From IMG/VR virus record IMGVR_UViG_3300042922_000465, positions 1-25,624 of that record: a stretch of DNA of 25,624 nt; one strand, given 5' to 3'. The stretch's first letter is position 1. Every line of letters begins with the position of its first letter. Below the pieces are notes generated by a model. That model did no database searches. It saw only the letters and a program-made list of their open reading frames with translations, and had not been told where the DNA came from. Of this stretch, positions 12,867-19,322 are shown in pieces. The position numbers and the translations under genes are program-made. This DNA is from a virus.

Positions 12867-13292
12867 ATGACCATCGACAAACAAAAACTCCAGAAGCTGC
12901 TGTGGGCCGAGGCTGCGTCATTCCGTGCCGACTGCGCGGACTGGAAGCGCAACACCGAGGCGCTGCAGGAATTTCTCGGGGAGAAGACCGTGGAGGAGGT
13001 GGCGTTGGAGCTGCTGGCGGAAAACGAGCGGCTTGCCACGCAGGTTCGCCTTGCTGGGGTTTCCGCCGAGGTGACAGTACATCAAGAGGTTGGGCGAGCC
13101 ATCACCGAAACCCTGGCTTTGACCATCGAGCGCGACCGGCTCAAGGCCGAGAACGAGGTGCTGCGTTCTATTGCGGAAAAACATCAGATTCGCCTCGAAA
13201 CGGTTCGCTGTTTGCTTGGCGCCTCAGTGCCCAGCGACAGCGAGCTCGACATCGCTATCTGCGCCGCCATGCGTGTCGGAGGGCAGCCATGA
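12867..13292 (+). CDS. hypothetical coiled-coil phage protein
   Basis: 141 residues from ATG 12867, just after the loader gene's stop, with an AAGGAAGG ribosome site. It is almost fully helical, with two coiled-coil-like stretches (about 40-60, VEEVALELLAENERLATQV; and about 83-110, TLALTIERDRLKAENEVL). The C-terminus is less charged and has two cysteines. Similar small helical proteins occur in this position in many lambdoid phages without known function. Its stop overlaps the ninB start. Confidence 0.75.
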   Translation: MTIDKQKLQKLLWAEAASFRADCADWKRNTEALQEFLGEKTVEEVALELLAENERLATQVRLAGVSAEVTVHQEVGRAITETLALTIERDRLKAENEVLRSIAEKHQIRLETVRCLLGASVPSDSELDIAICAAMRVGGQP

Positions 13293-13690
13293 ACCCTGAA
13301 TACACAATCCGCGACCGAAGCGATATCAACCGCCTTGCCGGTGCCCTGCACGCTATCGATCTGACCAAGCCGAAGGTGGTGGTGATCCGCGACGAAAAAC
13401 GCCCGGACATCTGCAATCGCAAGATGTGGGCAATGCTCAAGGACGTATCCGAGCAGGTGATCTGGCACGGCAAGAAACTCACCAGTGAAGACTGGAAGTG
13501 CCTTTTCAGTGCCTCGCTGGAGAAGCAGCGCGCAGAGCCTGGCCTCGACGGTGGCTTCGTCGTGATGGCCGTATCGACCCGTAAGCAGTCGCAGAAGTGG
13601 TTCAGCGATCTGTTCGAGCTGATGCATGCCTTCGGCGCCGAGCATGACGTGCGCTGGACCGAGCAGGACAAGTGGGGAGGGCGGTACTGA
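13289..13690 (+). CDS. ninB: NinB recombination protein
   Basis: 133 residues, close to the usual NinB length. Typical elements are an N-terminal YTIRDRSDINRL, KPKVVVIRDEKR at about 30-41, NRKMWAMLKDVSEQVIWHGKK at about 47-67 and a C-terminal FAFG/AEHDVRW-type end (here AFGAEHDVRW). NinB (Orf) helps lambda Red recombination by binding single-stranded DNA and replacing RecFOR functions; the same is expected here together with the Rad52-like protein of the left operon. Four-base overlap with the gene before and one-base overlap with the gene after. Confidence 0.9.
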   Translation: MNPEYTIRDRSDINRLAGALHAIDLTKPKVVVIRDEKRPDICNRKMWAMLKDVSEQVIWHGKKLTSEDWKCLFSASLEKQRAEPGLDGGFVVMAVSTRKQSQKWFSDLFELMHAFGAEHDVRWTEQDKWGGRY

Positions 13691-13914
13691 TGCGAGAGGA
13701 CAAAACCTTCGCCATTGCCGACGCCAAGTGCATCACCACCTGGTATCTGAAGGGCACCGCGATCATCAAAACTGCCGAGGACACCCCGCCTGAATGCGGT
13801 GACACGTTCCGCCTCGGCTTCAAGGACTACACAGTGGTCGCGGTGTGCGGCGATTACAGCTATCGGTCTGCTTGCGCGACGATTGTTCCCAAGGAGGCCG
13901 AGCCATGCGCGTAG
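13690..13914 (+). CDS. small hypothetical protein of the nin region
   Basis: 74 residues. ATG 13690 shares its first base with the ninB stop, and GGAGGG (13676-13681) provides the ribosome site. The protein is beta-rich, with ITTWYLKGTAIIK (about 16-28) and FRLGFKDYTVVAVCGDY (about 41-57), and has four cysteines. No known family. It overlaps the ninG start. Confidence 0.7.
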   Translation: MREDKTFAIADAKCITTWYLKGTAIIKTAEDTPPECGDTFRLGFKDYTVVAVCGDYSYRSACATIVPKEAEPCA

Positions 13915-14558
13915 CCCTCAAGGAACAGAAGGCCCCGAAGCCGAAGAAATGCAAGAACCCAGCGTGCGGCATCAGCTTCCCGCCGCAGCGCTTGGGCCAG
14001 GCGGTGTGCAGTCCGAAATGTGCGCTTGCCATGGCGCCGGCGAACAGCGAGAGAGCCAGTAAGGCGATCGCCCAGCTCGGTCGCCGCGAGATCAAGGTCC
14101 GCAAAGAGGCGCTGAAAAGTCGCGGCGATCACCTCAAGGATGCCGAGAAGGCGGTACGCGACTACCGGCGCACCTATGAGCTGAGCATCGGCAGCGGCTG
14201 CATCAGTTGCGGCGAGTCGCAGGAGTCGATTCTGGCCGCTCAGGGCTGGAAGACTGGCGGCGCGTTCGACGCCGGCCACTTTCTCGGCAAAGGCGCCCGG
14301 CCGGAGTTACGGCTGGTGCCGAGCAATATCTGGTTGCAGTGCAAAAGCTGCAATGCCGGCTCGTCCAAGTACGCCCACAAGGGAGCGACGGTTTCTCAAG
14401 CGTTCCGCGCTGGGCTGATCGCCCGCATCGGCTTGGATGCGGTCGAGGCGCTTGAAGCTGATCACGAACCGCGAAAGCACACCGTAGACGAACTCAAGGC
14501 GATCACCGCTGAATACCGGGCCAAGACCCGAGAACTGAAAAAGGGGCAGGCAGCATGA
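13905..14558 (+). CDS. ninG: NinG (Rap-like) recombination protein
   Basis: 217 residues. AAGGAGG (13891-13897) sets ATG 13905. The N-terminus has a zinc-binding pattern (C-x4-C at about 16-21, then C-x3-C near 37-41), followed by a coiled basic helix (about 55-95). The C-terminal core has CISCGE, FDAGHF and W-x-Q-CKSCN-type residues of an HNH-like fold. In lambda, NinG/Rap is a nuclease that cleaves recombination branch structures. The length, cysteine pairs and position after ninB agree. Confidence 0.92.
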   Translation: MRVALKEQKAPKPKKCKNPACGISFPPQRLGQAVCSPKCALAMAPANSERASKAIAQLGRREIKVRKEALKSRGDHLKDAEKAVRDYRRTYELSIGSGCISCGESQESILAAQGWKTGGAFDAGHFLGKGARPELRLVPSNIWLQCKSCNAGSSKYAHKGATVSQAFRAGLIARIGLDAVEALEADHEPRKHTVDELKAITAEYRAKTRELKKGQAA

Positions 14559-15136
14559 AAATTAACTCAGCGCGCCAGGCTTGGCATGACTGCAAATACA
14601 ACCCGGCCCCCGGCCAGACCTCCGACGTCGTCCAGCTCGGCGTTGTAGTGCAGAACACTGAGCGTGGGCCAACGGCAAATCATGCTGTGCACGGCGCACT
14701 TGCTGGGCACATCCAATCAGCAATCGAGCGCCTACATCCGCAGATCCGCGTCTTCGGTGATTTCATGTACGCAGCCGAGCAGAGCGACGATATCCGCGAG
14801 GCGGCGGAAGAGGTTGTTTTCGTGCTGGTGCAAACTCGATCGCCGCGCATGACGGCCGCGAAGCGGGAGAAGTTGGAATATGTGGTGAAGGGGATCATGC
14901 GCCGGTACCGGTACATGCACCAAGGCGGCCAATCGTCAAACGAGGACCCGCTGGCCAACGCCGAGAAGTTCCGGGCGTGGATGTGGCAGGTGTACGAGGT
15001 GCGGCTGGAATCGTGCAACTGGGAGCGGGATTGGGGCGGTGTAATCCAGCTGATTTTCGAGTGCTGCGAGGATTTGGATCGCCGCGCTTTGAGCCCGGTT
15101 GCCGCCGTGATTTACGAAATGCGCGAGGCCGCTTGA
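14555..15136 (+). CDS. hypothetical protein in the late-antiterminator (Q) position
   Basis: 193 residues, start overlapping the ninG stop (ATGA). The region at about 95-160 is basic and helical, with RSPRMTAAKREKLEYVV followed by RRYRYMHQ, and the C-terminus is acidic and helical (ECCEDLDRRAL). I do not see a known Q signature. It is the last gene of the early-right operon and is followed directly by a promoter and an intrinsic terminator, the place of Q in lambdoid phages, and the late region contains several terminators that need to be bypassed. A Q-like role is therefore the best guess but is inferred only from context. Confidence 0.75.
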   Translation: MKINSARQAWHDCKYNPAPGQTSDVVQLGVVVQNTERGPTANHAVHGALAGHIQSAIERLHPQIRVFGDFMYAAEQSDDIREAAEEVVFVLVQTRSPRMTAAKREKLEYVVKGIMRRYRYMHQGGQSSNEDPLANAEKFRAWMWQVYEVRLESCNWERDWGGVIQLIFECCEDLDRRALSPVAAVIYEMREAA

Positions 15137-15143
15137 GGGCCTA

Positions 15144-15172
15144 TTGCGTTCCCGTGCGGCTCATGGCATGAT
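15144..15172 (+). promoter_or_regulatory. candidate late promoter (pR'-like)
   Basis: TTGCGT (15144-15149) and CATGAT (15167-15172) are separated by 17 bases, just after the last early gene. A start near 15179 would give an RNA of about 70 bases ending at the terminator at 15223-15247. That layout matches lambda pR'-tR'. Confidence 0.5.
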
Positions 15173-15222
15173 TTCGCCACTGTTAGAGTTTTGCCTCCGG
15201 CAACTTACTCAATGATCCACGA

Positions 15223-15247
15223 AACCCGGCCATTGCGCCGGGTTTTT
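15223..15247 (+). terminator. intrinsic terminator before late genes (tR'-like)
   Basis: AACCCGGC, loop CATTGC and GCCGGGTT, followed by a run of Ts to 15247. It would stop RNA from the late promoter unless an antiterminator acts. Confidence 0.88.
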
Positions 15248-15303
15248 CCGTTTCAGGTAATCGCTGCATGTATCATCTCGGCTCCAACCAAAAGGAGCTT
15301 GAT

Positions 15304-15573
15304 ATGACAACGTATACTCTGAGCCATGTCTCGATCGAGTCCATCAAGGACGATGTTGAGCAGTTGAGCGGTAATAGCTACTTGTGGCGGGTTGAGTGCG
15401 AGGGGGAAGTGATCGCCTATTGCATCGAGAAGGCGTTCGCGGATCGGATAACCGACCTGCCATATATTCGCGCTGTGCGTCCAACAGGGACCCTGTTTGC
15501 CTTCCCGTCGACTGATGCGCCAGTGGCTATCTGCGTGGGGGCTATCAACGAGTTGCTCAGGCAGTCGAAATAA
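15304..15573 (+). CDS. small hypothetical protein
   Basis: 89 residues. AAAGGAG upstream supports ATG 15304 rather than an ATG 12 codons earlier. A beta/alpha protein with YLWRVECEGEVIAYCIEKAF (about 29-48) and PVAICVGAINELLRQ near the C-terminus; three cysteines, no signal sequence. It stands alone between two intrinsic terminators, so it is either read through by antitermination or has a separate promoter. Function unknown. Confidence 0.7.
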   Translation: MTTYTLSHVSIESIKDDVEQLSGNSYLWRVECEGEVIAYCIEKAFADRITDLPYIRAVRPTGTLFAFPSTDAPVAICVGAINELLRQSK

Positions 15574-15595
15574 TCAGCATTAACGAATTTACAAG

Positions 15596-15618
15596 CCCGG
15601 CCACCGCGCCGGGTTTTT
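15596..15618 (+). terminator. intrinsic terminator
   Basis: CCCGGC, loop CACCGC and GCCGGG, then T5, about 20 bases after the stop of the 89-residue gene. Nearly the same stem as the terminator at 15223. Confidence 0.88.
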
Positions 15619-15840
15619 ATTGCCTGAAATTCACCTGCAGCCAGGGCAGCCTTCGGGAAGGCCTGGACGTCGATAGCCGGATAGTGCGACGTACGGAATC
15701 AACACCGGCAGCCCGTGCACCCTGACCTCACATGCTTTCAGGGTGGCGCGAGACAGGAACAGCGAGATCGATGCAAAGGGGCGTCGACGCTGGGATGGTC
15801 TTTGGCCGACAGCTCGGAAAGACTAGCGCACCTATTCAGG

Positions 15841-15866
15841 GCCTCTGCATTCGCAGGGGCTTTTTT
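15841..15866 (+). terminator. intrinsic terminator
   Basis: GCCTCTGC, loop ATTC and GCAGGGGC (one G-U pair), followed by T6. The T run continues straight into ATGCC. Confidence 0.88.
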
Positions 15867-15882
15867 ATGCCCGGCAGAAACG

Positions 15883-15912
15883 AAAAAGCCCCGACAGATT
15901 CGGGGCCTTTCG
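15883..15912 (-). terminator. terminator-like hairpin, stronger on minus strand
   Basis: GCCCCG (15888-15893), seven-base loop, CGGGGC (15901-15906). The plus-strand A5 before it gives T5 on the minus strand; the plus-strand tail CTTTCGTTTC is weaker. No minus-strand gene ends here in the window. Confidence 0.6.
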
Positions 15913-16063
15913 TTTCATCGCGGGAAAAGAGAGGGCGACTCCAGAGGGTGATGCAACACCCAAGGGAGACGCCAGATCGCAGAACCAGCCTGCAAGCCAG
16001 CCAAGGCCCTCACTGCTCGCGCGAGCGGGGCGGAGCCTAGCAGAAAACGACAAGGCTTTGCAG

Positions 16064-16249
16064 ATGCTTAAAGATTGCAGATGTGGAAAGTGCAACAGAC
16101 TTCTCGCCCGCGTGGGTGAGTTTACCGAGCTCCAGATCAAATGCTCCCGATGCGGGACTTTGAATCATGAGAAGGCCACGAGCCTCGAGCGATCGCCTTT
16201 GAGCGACATGAAAGCGGAATCCTCCGCGAACATTCATTCGACTCAATAG
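16064..16249 (+). CDS. Com-like zinc-binding translational regulator
   Basis: 61 residues. It has two CxxC pairs: CRCGKC within about 5-10 and CSRCGTLNH at about 29-37, with RLLARVGEFTELQIK between, which is the pattern of the Mu Com family. Mu Com binds mom mRNA, opens a stem that hides the start and switches on mom translation. Here the gene that follows, eight bases later, is a lectin-like bacteriocin rather than a DNA-modification gene. Start ATG 16064 has only a weak ribosome site (AAGG). Residues after 40 are Ser-rich and may be disordered. Family assignment is good; the regulatory target is inferred. Confidence 0.85.
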   Translation: MLKDCRCGKCNRLLARVGEFTELQIKCSRCGTLNHEKATSLERSPLSDMKAESSANIHSTQ

Positions 16250-16257
16250 GTACTCAT

Positions 16258-17112
16258 ATGGCTATTCCAGCACGCATTCCGTTCGCACAGAACGGTACCT
16301 CTACTTTGCTGCCGAAACATGAGATGACTTGGAATCAGTATTTGGATTCGCCCAACAAGCGCTTCCGATTGATTCTCCAGGCTGACTCGAACCTGGTCCT
16401 CTACGATGGTCAGACTGCAGTTTGGTCTGCGCAAGACGGACAGCCCTACATCACGTACGGTAACAAGGTCTACGAAAATACCCCGACCTCCTTCTATATT
16501 CTGTACTACGCAATCTTGAAAGATCGCGAGCACGTTCGCACTTGGTCGACCTTCAATAGTACTCCGCCGAATCGCGATGAAACTGCTGCTTCCGAGCGCA
16601 CTTATCTGCGCGTGCAAAATGACGGCAATATCGTCATTACAGACTCCATCTCGATCTGGAGCAGTAATCCGGCGATTCCTCAGTCACCTGGCGCCGAAGA
16701 CTCGATCATCATTGCTCCTGGCACTACTCTGGAGCGCGACAAAAAGTATGTGTCCGGTGGCACGACTTTCATCTTCCAAACCGATGGGAATCTAGTGATC
16801 TCTAATGGTCCGCTGGGTGTGTTGTGGGCCAGTTGGACTCAGAACAAGGGTGCCGAAAGGGCGGTTATGCAAACCGATGGCAACCTGGTTATTTACGGAG
16901 CAAATTACTCAGTGCTTTGGCACAGTGGTACTGGCGGTAATCCAGGGGCAATTCTGCGCGTTCAAGCGAATGGTAACTTGTCCATCGTGCAAGAAAAGCC
17001 GGTCTGGGCACGCTTCGGCTACACCCCTACGCTGGTACCGAAAAATGTGTTCTACCCAGATCACACGACTGGGCCACTGCCGACCTTCAAGGATTTCATC
17101 TGGACGTTCTGA
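16258..17112 (+). CDS. lectin-like (L-type, LlpA-like) bacteriocin, tandem MMBL domains
   Basis: 284 residues, near the usual LlpA length. It has two monocot-mannose-binding-lectin-type domains. Sugar-site motifs QxDxNxVxY are intact at 41-49 (QADSNLVLY) and 205-213 (QTDGNLVIY); degenerate copies are at 120-128, 174-182 and 236-244. A C-terminal extension (about 250-284) ends in an aromatic-rich segment. No signal peptide. L-type bacteriocins of Pseudomonas kill related strains, with D-rhamnose in lipopolysaccharide as a ligand and the outer-membrane assembly protein BamA as target in studied cases. The position between a Com-like gene and holin/spanin genes suggests expression with late genes and release by phage lysis. 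It could alternatively be a carried lectin with no killing activity. Confidence 0.88.
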   Translation: MAIPARIPFAQNGTSTLLPKHEMTWNQYLDSPNKRFRLILQADSNLVLYDGQTAVWSAQDGQPYITYGNKVYENTPTSFYILYYAILKDREHVRTWSTFNSTPPNRDETAASERTYLRVQNDGNIVITDSISIWSSNPAIPQSPGAEDSIIIAPGTTLERDKKYVSGGTTFIFQTDGNLVISNGPLGVLWASWTQNKGAERAVMQTDGNLVIYGANYSVLWHSGTGGNPGAILRVQANGNLSIVQEKPVWARFGYTPTLVPKNVFYPDHTTGPLPTFKDFIWTF

Positions 17113-17167
17113 TGTTGGCACGACGCCGGAACTAAAGGGCGTCGAGAGATCCTTCATTTGCTAAACC

Positions 17168-17185
17168 GCGCGGGTTCGCCCGCGC
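17168..17185 (+). other. strong hairpin with TTCG loop
   Basis: GCGCGGG-TTCG-CCCGCGC, seven perfect G/C pairs, between the bacteriocin stop and the terminator. It may stabilise the 3' end of the bacteriocin mRNA. Confidence 0.75.
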
Positions 17186-17196
17186 ATCTATTCGAG

Positions 17197-17221
17197 GCTT
17201 CTGCAATCGCGGGAGCTTTTT
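17197..17221 (+). terminator. intrinsic terminator after bacteriocin
   Basis: GCTTCTGC, loop AATC, GCGGGAGC (with G-U pairs), then T5. It separates the bacteriocin from the holin gene unless read through. Confidence 0.75.
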
Positions 17222-17309
17222 CATTTTCGGCTCCCCACACCCATTGCCCCGAGCTGGGAGTGCAGCGGACGCCGGATTTATCAATCTCCCCAAGGGGGAG
17301 GCAACCCGG

Positions 17310-17633
17310 ATGCCAAACATGCCTGACAAGCCAGACACATGGGCCAAGCTCTGGCTGGCGTTGAGCAATCCGCTAATGGCGGGCGTCATCATGGCCATCA
17401 CCGTTTGCTTGCTTCGCGTCATCTACGACGGAAAAGAAACCAGCTTGCGCCGGATCATTTTCGAGGCGCTGATTTGCGGATCGCTGAGTCTGGTCGCGTC
17501 CAGCGTTATTGAGTGGATGGCCTGGCCTTCAAGCCTATCGATCGCCGCCGGAGGGACTATTGGGTTCCTCGGTGTGACCGCCATTCGCGAACTGGTGACC
17601 CGATTCCTCGGTCGCAAGGCGGATGCCGCATGA
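17310..17633 (+). CDS. lambda-family holin
   Basis: 107 residues. GGGGGAGG (17294-17301) supports ATG 17310; the longer frame from 17244 does not look coding. The start MPNMPDKPDTWAKLW and three hydrophobic segments (about 23-38, 50-67 and 75-92), followed by IRELVTRFLGRK, fit lambda-type phage holins. It would form membrane lesions that trigger lysis. Its stop overlaps the Rz start (ATGA). No endolysin follows. Confidence 0.9.
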   Translation: MPNMPDKPDTWAKLWLALSNPLMAGVIMAITVCLLRVIYDGKETSLRRIIFEALICGSLSLVASSVIEWMAWPSSLSIAAGGTIGFLGVTAIRELVTRFLGRKADAA

Positions 17634-18016
17634 AGACCTTCGCTGCAGCAATCATCATCGCCCTGGTCGGCCTGCTCCTCATTGGGATTCAGCAGTCGCG
17701 CGTTGTCGCCCTTCGCGGAGAGGTGGCATTCGAGGCCAGCGAGAAGAAGAAGGCGGTCGACGCCAACCTCGAAAGCCAGGCCACGATCACCACCCTGCGC
17801 GCCGAAGCCCAGCGCAACGTCGATTACCAGAAAGACCTGAACAAGCGTTTACAGGCCAGCCAAGCCAAAGCCAGAAAGGCGGAGAAGAACTTTGAAGAAC
17901 TCAAGCGCAACAGCAAGCCTGTTCGTGATTGGGCTGCTCAGCCTCTGCCTGACGGCCTGCGCGGGAAAGCCGCCACTGGTAACAAAGACAGCGGCGGTAA
18001 GAGTCGAACCCCCTGA
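17630..18016 (+). CDS. Rz-like inner-membrane spanin
   Basis: 128 residues. An N-terminal uncleaved signal anchor (about 4-20, FAAAIIIALVGLLLIGI) is followed by a long coiled coil (about 28-95) and a C-terminus with KPVRDWAAQPLPDGLR, the usual Rz-type ending. It spans the periplasm with Rz1 and fuses the two membranes in the last lysis step. The Rz1 gene is nested in another frame within its 3' half, as in many lambdoid phages. Confidence 0.9.
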   Translation: MKTFAAAIIIALVGLLLIGIQQSRVVALRGEVAFEASEKKKAVDANLESQATITTLRAEAQRNVDYQKDLNKRLQASQAKARKAEKNFEELKRNSKPVRDWAAQPLPDGLRGKAATGNKDSGGKSRTP

Positions 18017-18158
18017 GCTGGTGCCCTGCGAGCGGGTAGCTGATGAAGACCTCGCCGATAACGGCCAGCTGTGGGAACTGAAGAACCAAGCCATCAACCT
18101 GCTCGACACCTGCGCAGATCAGGTGGACGCGCAGATCAAGCGCAGTCAGAGCAAGTAG
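17892..18158 (+). CDS. Rz1-like outer-membrane spanin lipoprotein
   Basis: 88 residues from TTG 17892, with GGAG (17881-17884) at seven bases; no ATG is available before the signal sequence. It has a lipoprotein signal with lipobox LTA-C at about residue 23 and a proline-containing mature start (GKPPLV, PPELVPC). It lies mainly in the +1 frame within the Rz gene and runs 142 bases past it. It pairs with Rz to disrupt the outer membrane. The mature part (about 65 residues) is longer than lambda Rz1. Confidence 0.88.
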   Translation: MKNSSATASLFVIGLLSLCLTACAGKPPLVTKTAAVRVEPPELVPCERVADEDLADNGQLWELKNQAINLLDTCADQVDAQIKRSQSK

Positions 18159-18199
18159 GTCGCGACACGTTTCGCGAGAGTGCAAATTGTGTCGCGACA
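18159..18199. promoter_or_regulatory. paired-palindrome element, copy 3
   Basis: GTCGCGACAC (18159-18168), 20 bases and GTGTCGCGACA (18189-18199), centres 32 bp apart. Read on the minus strand it repeats copy 2 with 17 and 12 identical bases around a 10-base non-matching centre. It starts at the base after the Rz1 stop codon, in the gap before a convergent gene. Confidence 0.8.
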
Positions 18200-18233
18200 A
18201 ATCTGGGTGTAGCAGGGCTACGGAATGTCCCGA

Positions 18234-18617
18234 TCAAGGTTCAGTCGAATCGATCGGGAGCCCGGTGCGAGCCTCCCGGTGCTTGTGATCCAAGTCGATG
18301 AATTCGTCCGATGCTTGATTCTCAAGCTGAAGCTGGGCATATCTTTCGGACTCTTGTCGGTTGAGACCGACGAATACCTCTTTGCCCTCCAAGTCAGTCG
18401 ATAGCGATCCATTGATTCTGAGAAGGGTGCGGTTACAGGTTTCGTCAAGGCTTAGCTGGTTCCTGGTGGCAAGCGCCAAAGCCGCCTCAGCTGCCGACCG
18501 CTCACCGTAAACTTGCATATTGGTAGGACTTCCTTGATCGCGCAGATCAATAACGCGATAGGTTGTATTTCCAGCCTGGGCGTTTATGAATTCCATCAAC
18601 TTGAAGCGCTCATCCAT
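18234..18617 (-). CDS. hypothetical minus-strand protein in the late region
   Basis: 127 residues from ATG 18617, with AAGGAG (complement of 18625-18630) at seven bases. Soluble and acidic. It has a beta-prone N-terminal half (TTYRVIDLRDQGS near 18-30), an SAAEAALALATRNQLS helix and a charged helical C-terminus with HKHREAR. No known family. It opposes the lysis and head genes on both sides, which suggests its own promoter and a moron role. Paired-palindrome copy 3 lies just beyond its 3' end. Confidence 0.7.
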   Translation of the reverse strand: MDERFKLMEFINAQAGNTTYRVIDLRDQGSPTNMQVYGERSAAEAALALATRNQLSLDETCNRTLLRINGSLSTDLEGKEVFVGLNRQESERYAQLQLENQASDEFIDLDHKHREARTGLPIDSTEP

Positions 18618-18688
18618 ACCGGTACTCCTTTTTAGGTGGCATCCACAAATACCGGCATCCAGTCATCAATACAAGCTCGGGGTGATGC

Positions 18689-19312
18689 GTGAGTAGACCG
18701 ATGCCACCGGAGTCAATGCTCGACATGTCCGAGCTTTCCAGCTTCGGTATCCGCCTGATCCCAGCGCCAGAAGTGTGGGAGTGGCTCCAAGCAGAAATCC
18801 TCGCCGGCACCGGAAGCATCCACAACGAAGACCACGCCCATCTGATCGATGCGGACGTGAGAGTCATGTGGGCGTCTGCTGCCTTCACGAAGAAAGGGCG
18901 CACCGTGGTGGGCCAGGCCGAGCAGGTAGCGTTCCGCGCCGGTGGTTGGCAGAAGGCTCGGATGGAACAGCAGATGCTGGATTGGTTCGGCGACGTGCCG
19001 GCCTACATCATCACCCTGGCTGCCGAGTACTGCGCTCAATGCTCTGATGCTGACTTCTGCGCACTGGTGGAGCATGAGCTTTACCACATCGCCCAGGCCA
19101 AGGATCAGTACGGCGCACCCAAGTTCACCCAGGAAGGATTGCCCAAGCTTGAGATGCGCGGACACGACGTTGAAGAGTTCGTCGGCGTGGTGCGTCGCTA
19201 TGGGGCGAGCCCTCAAGTGCAAGAACTGGTGGACGCTGCAAACAATCCTGCTGAGGTGGGGAAATTGAACATTTCGAGGGCCTGCGGAACCTGTCTGAGA
19301 GCCGCCAGCTAA
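18689..19312 (+). CDS. putative phage zinc metallopeptidase
   Basis: 207 residues. The HExxH motif HELYH lies at about 129-133 in ALVEHELYHIAQAKD, with a downstream EEF as a possible third ligand (about 162). Ahead of it are YIITLAAEYCAQCSDADF-like residues and an N-terminal region typical of this family (VWEWLQAEIL, VMWAS). Genes of this type lie next to terminase genes in Pseudomonas-type phages. A protein-processing role is possible; cell-wall cleavage has not been shown for the family as far as I know. GTG 18689 follows GGGGTGA; ATG 18716 is an alternative start. Confidence 0.8.
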   Translation: MSRPMPPESMLDMSELSSFGIRLIPAPEVWEWLQAEILAGTGSIHNEDHAHLIDADVRVMWASAAFTKKGRTVVGQAEQVAFRAGGWQKARMEQQMLDWFGDVPAYIITLAAEYCAQCSDADFCALVEHELYHIAQAKDQYGAPKFTQEGLPKLEMRGHDVEEFVGVVRRYGASPQVQELVDAANNPAEVGKLNISRACGTCLRAAS

Positions 19313-19322
19313 ATCAACGCAC

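Larger units (their letters stand above)
15619..16063 (+). other. gap with stacked hairpins, no clear gene
   Basis: No well-supported gene. It holds a GCCTTC-GG-GAAGGC hairpin (15652-15665) and two terminators (15841 and 15888). A 57-codon ORF (15867-16040) starts directly in the terminator T run; it is very basic and polar and lacks a ribosome site, so I do not call it. This region lies before the Com-like gene and may be its leader. Confidence 0.6.

Noticed and set aside
11906-13039. 377-codon minus-strand ORF
   Set aside because: It is antisense to the DnaC-like loader with clear Walker motifs.
15867-16040. 57-codon ORF starting in the terminator T run
   Set aside because: No ribosome site; low-complexity basic polar peptide; the region is better explained by hairpins.
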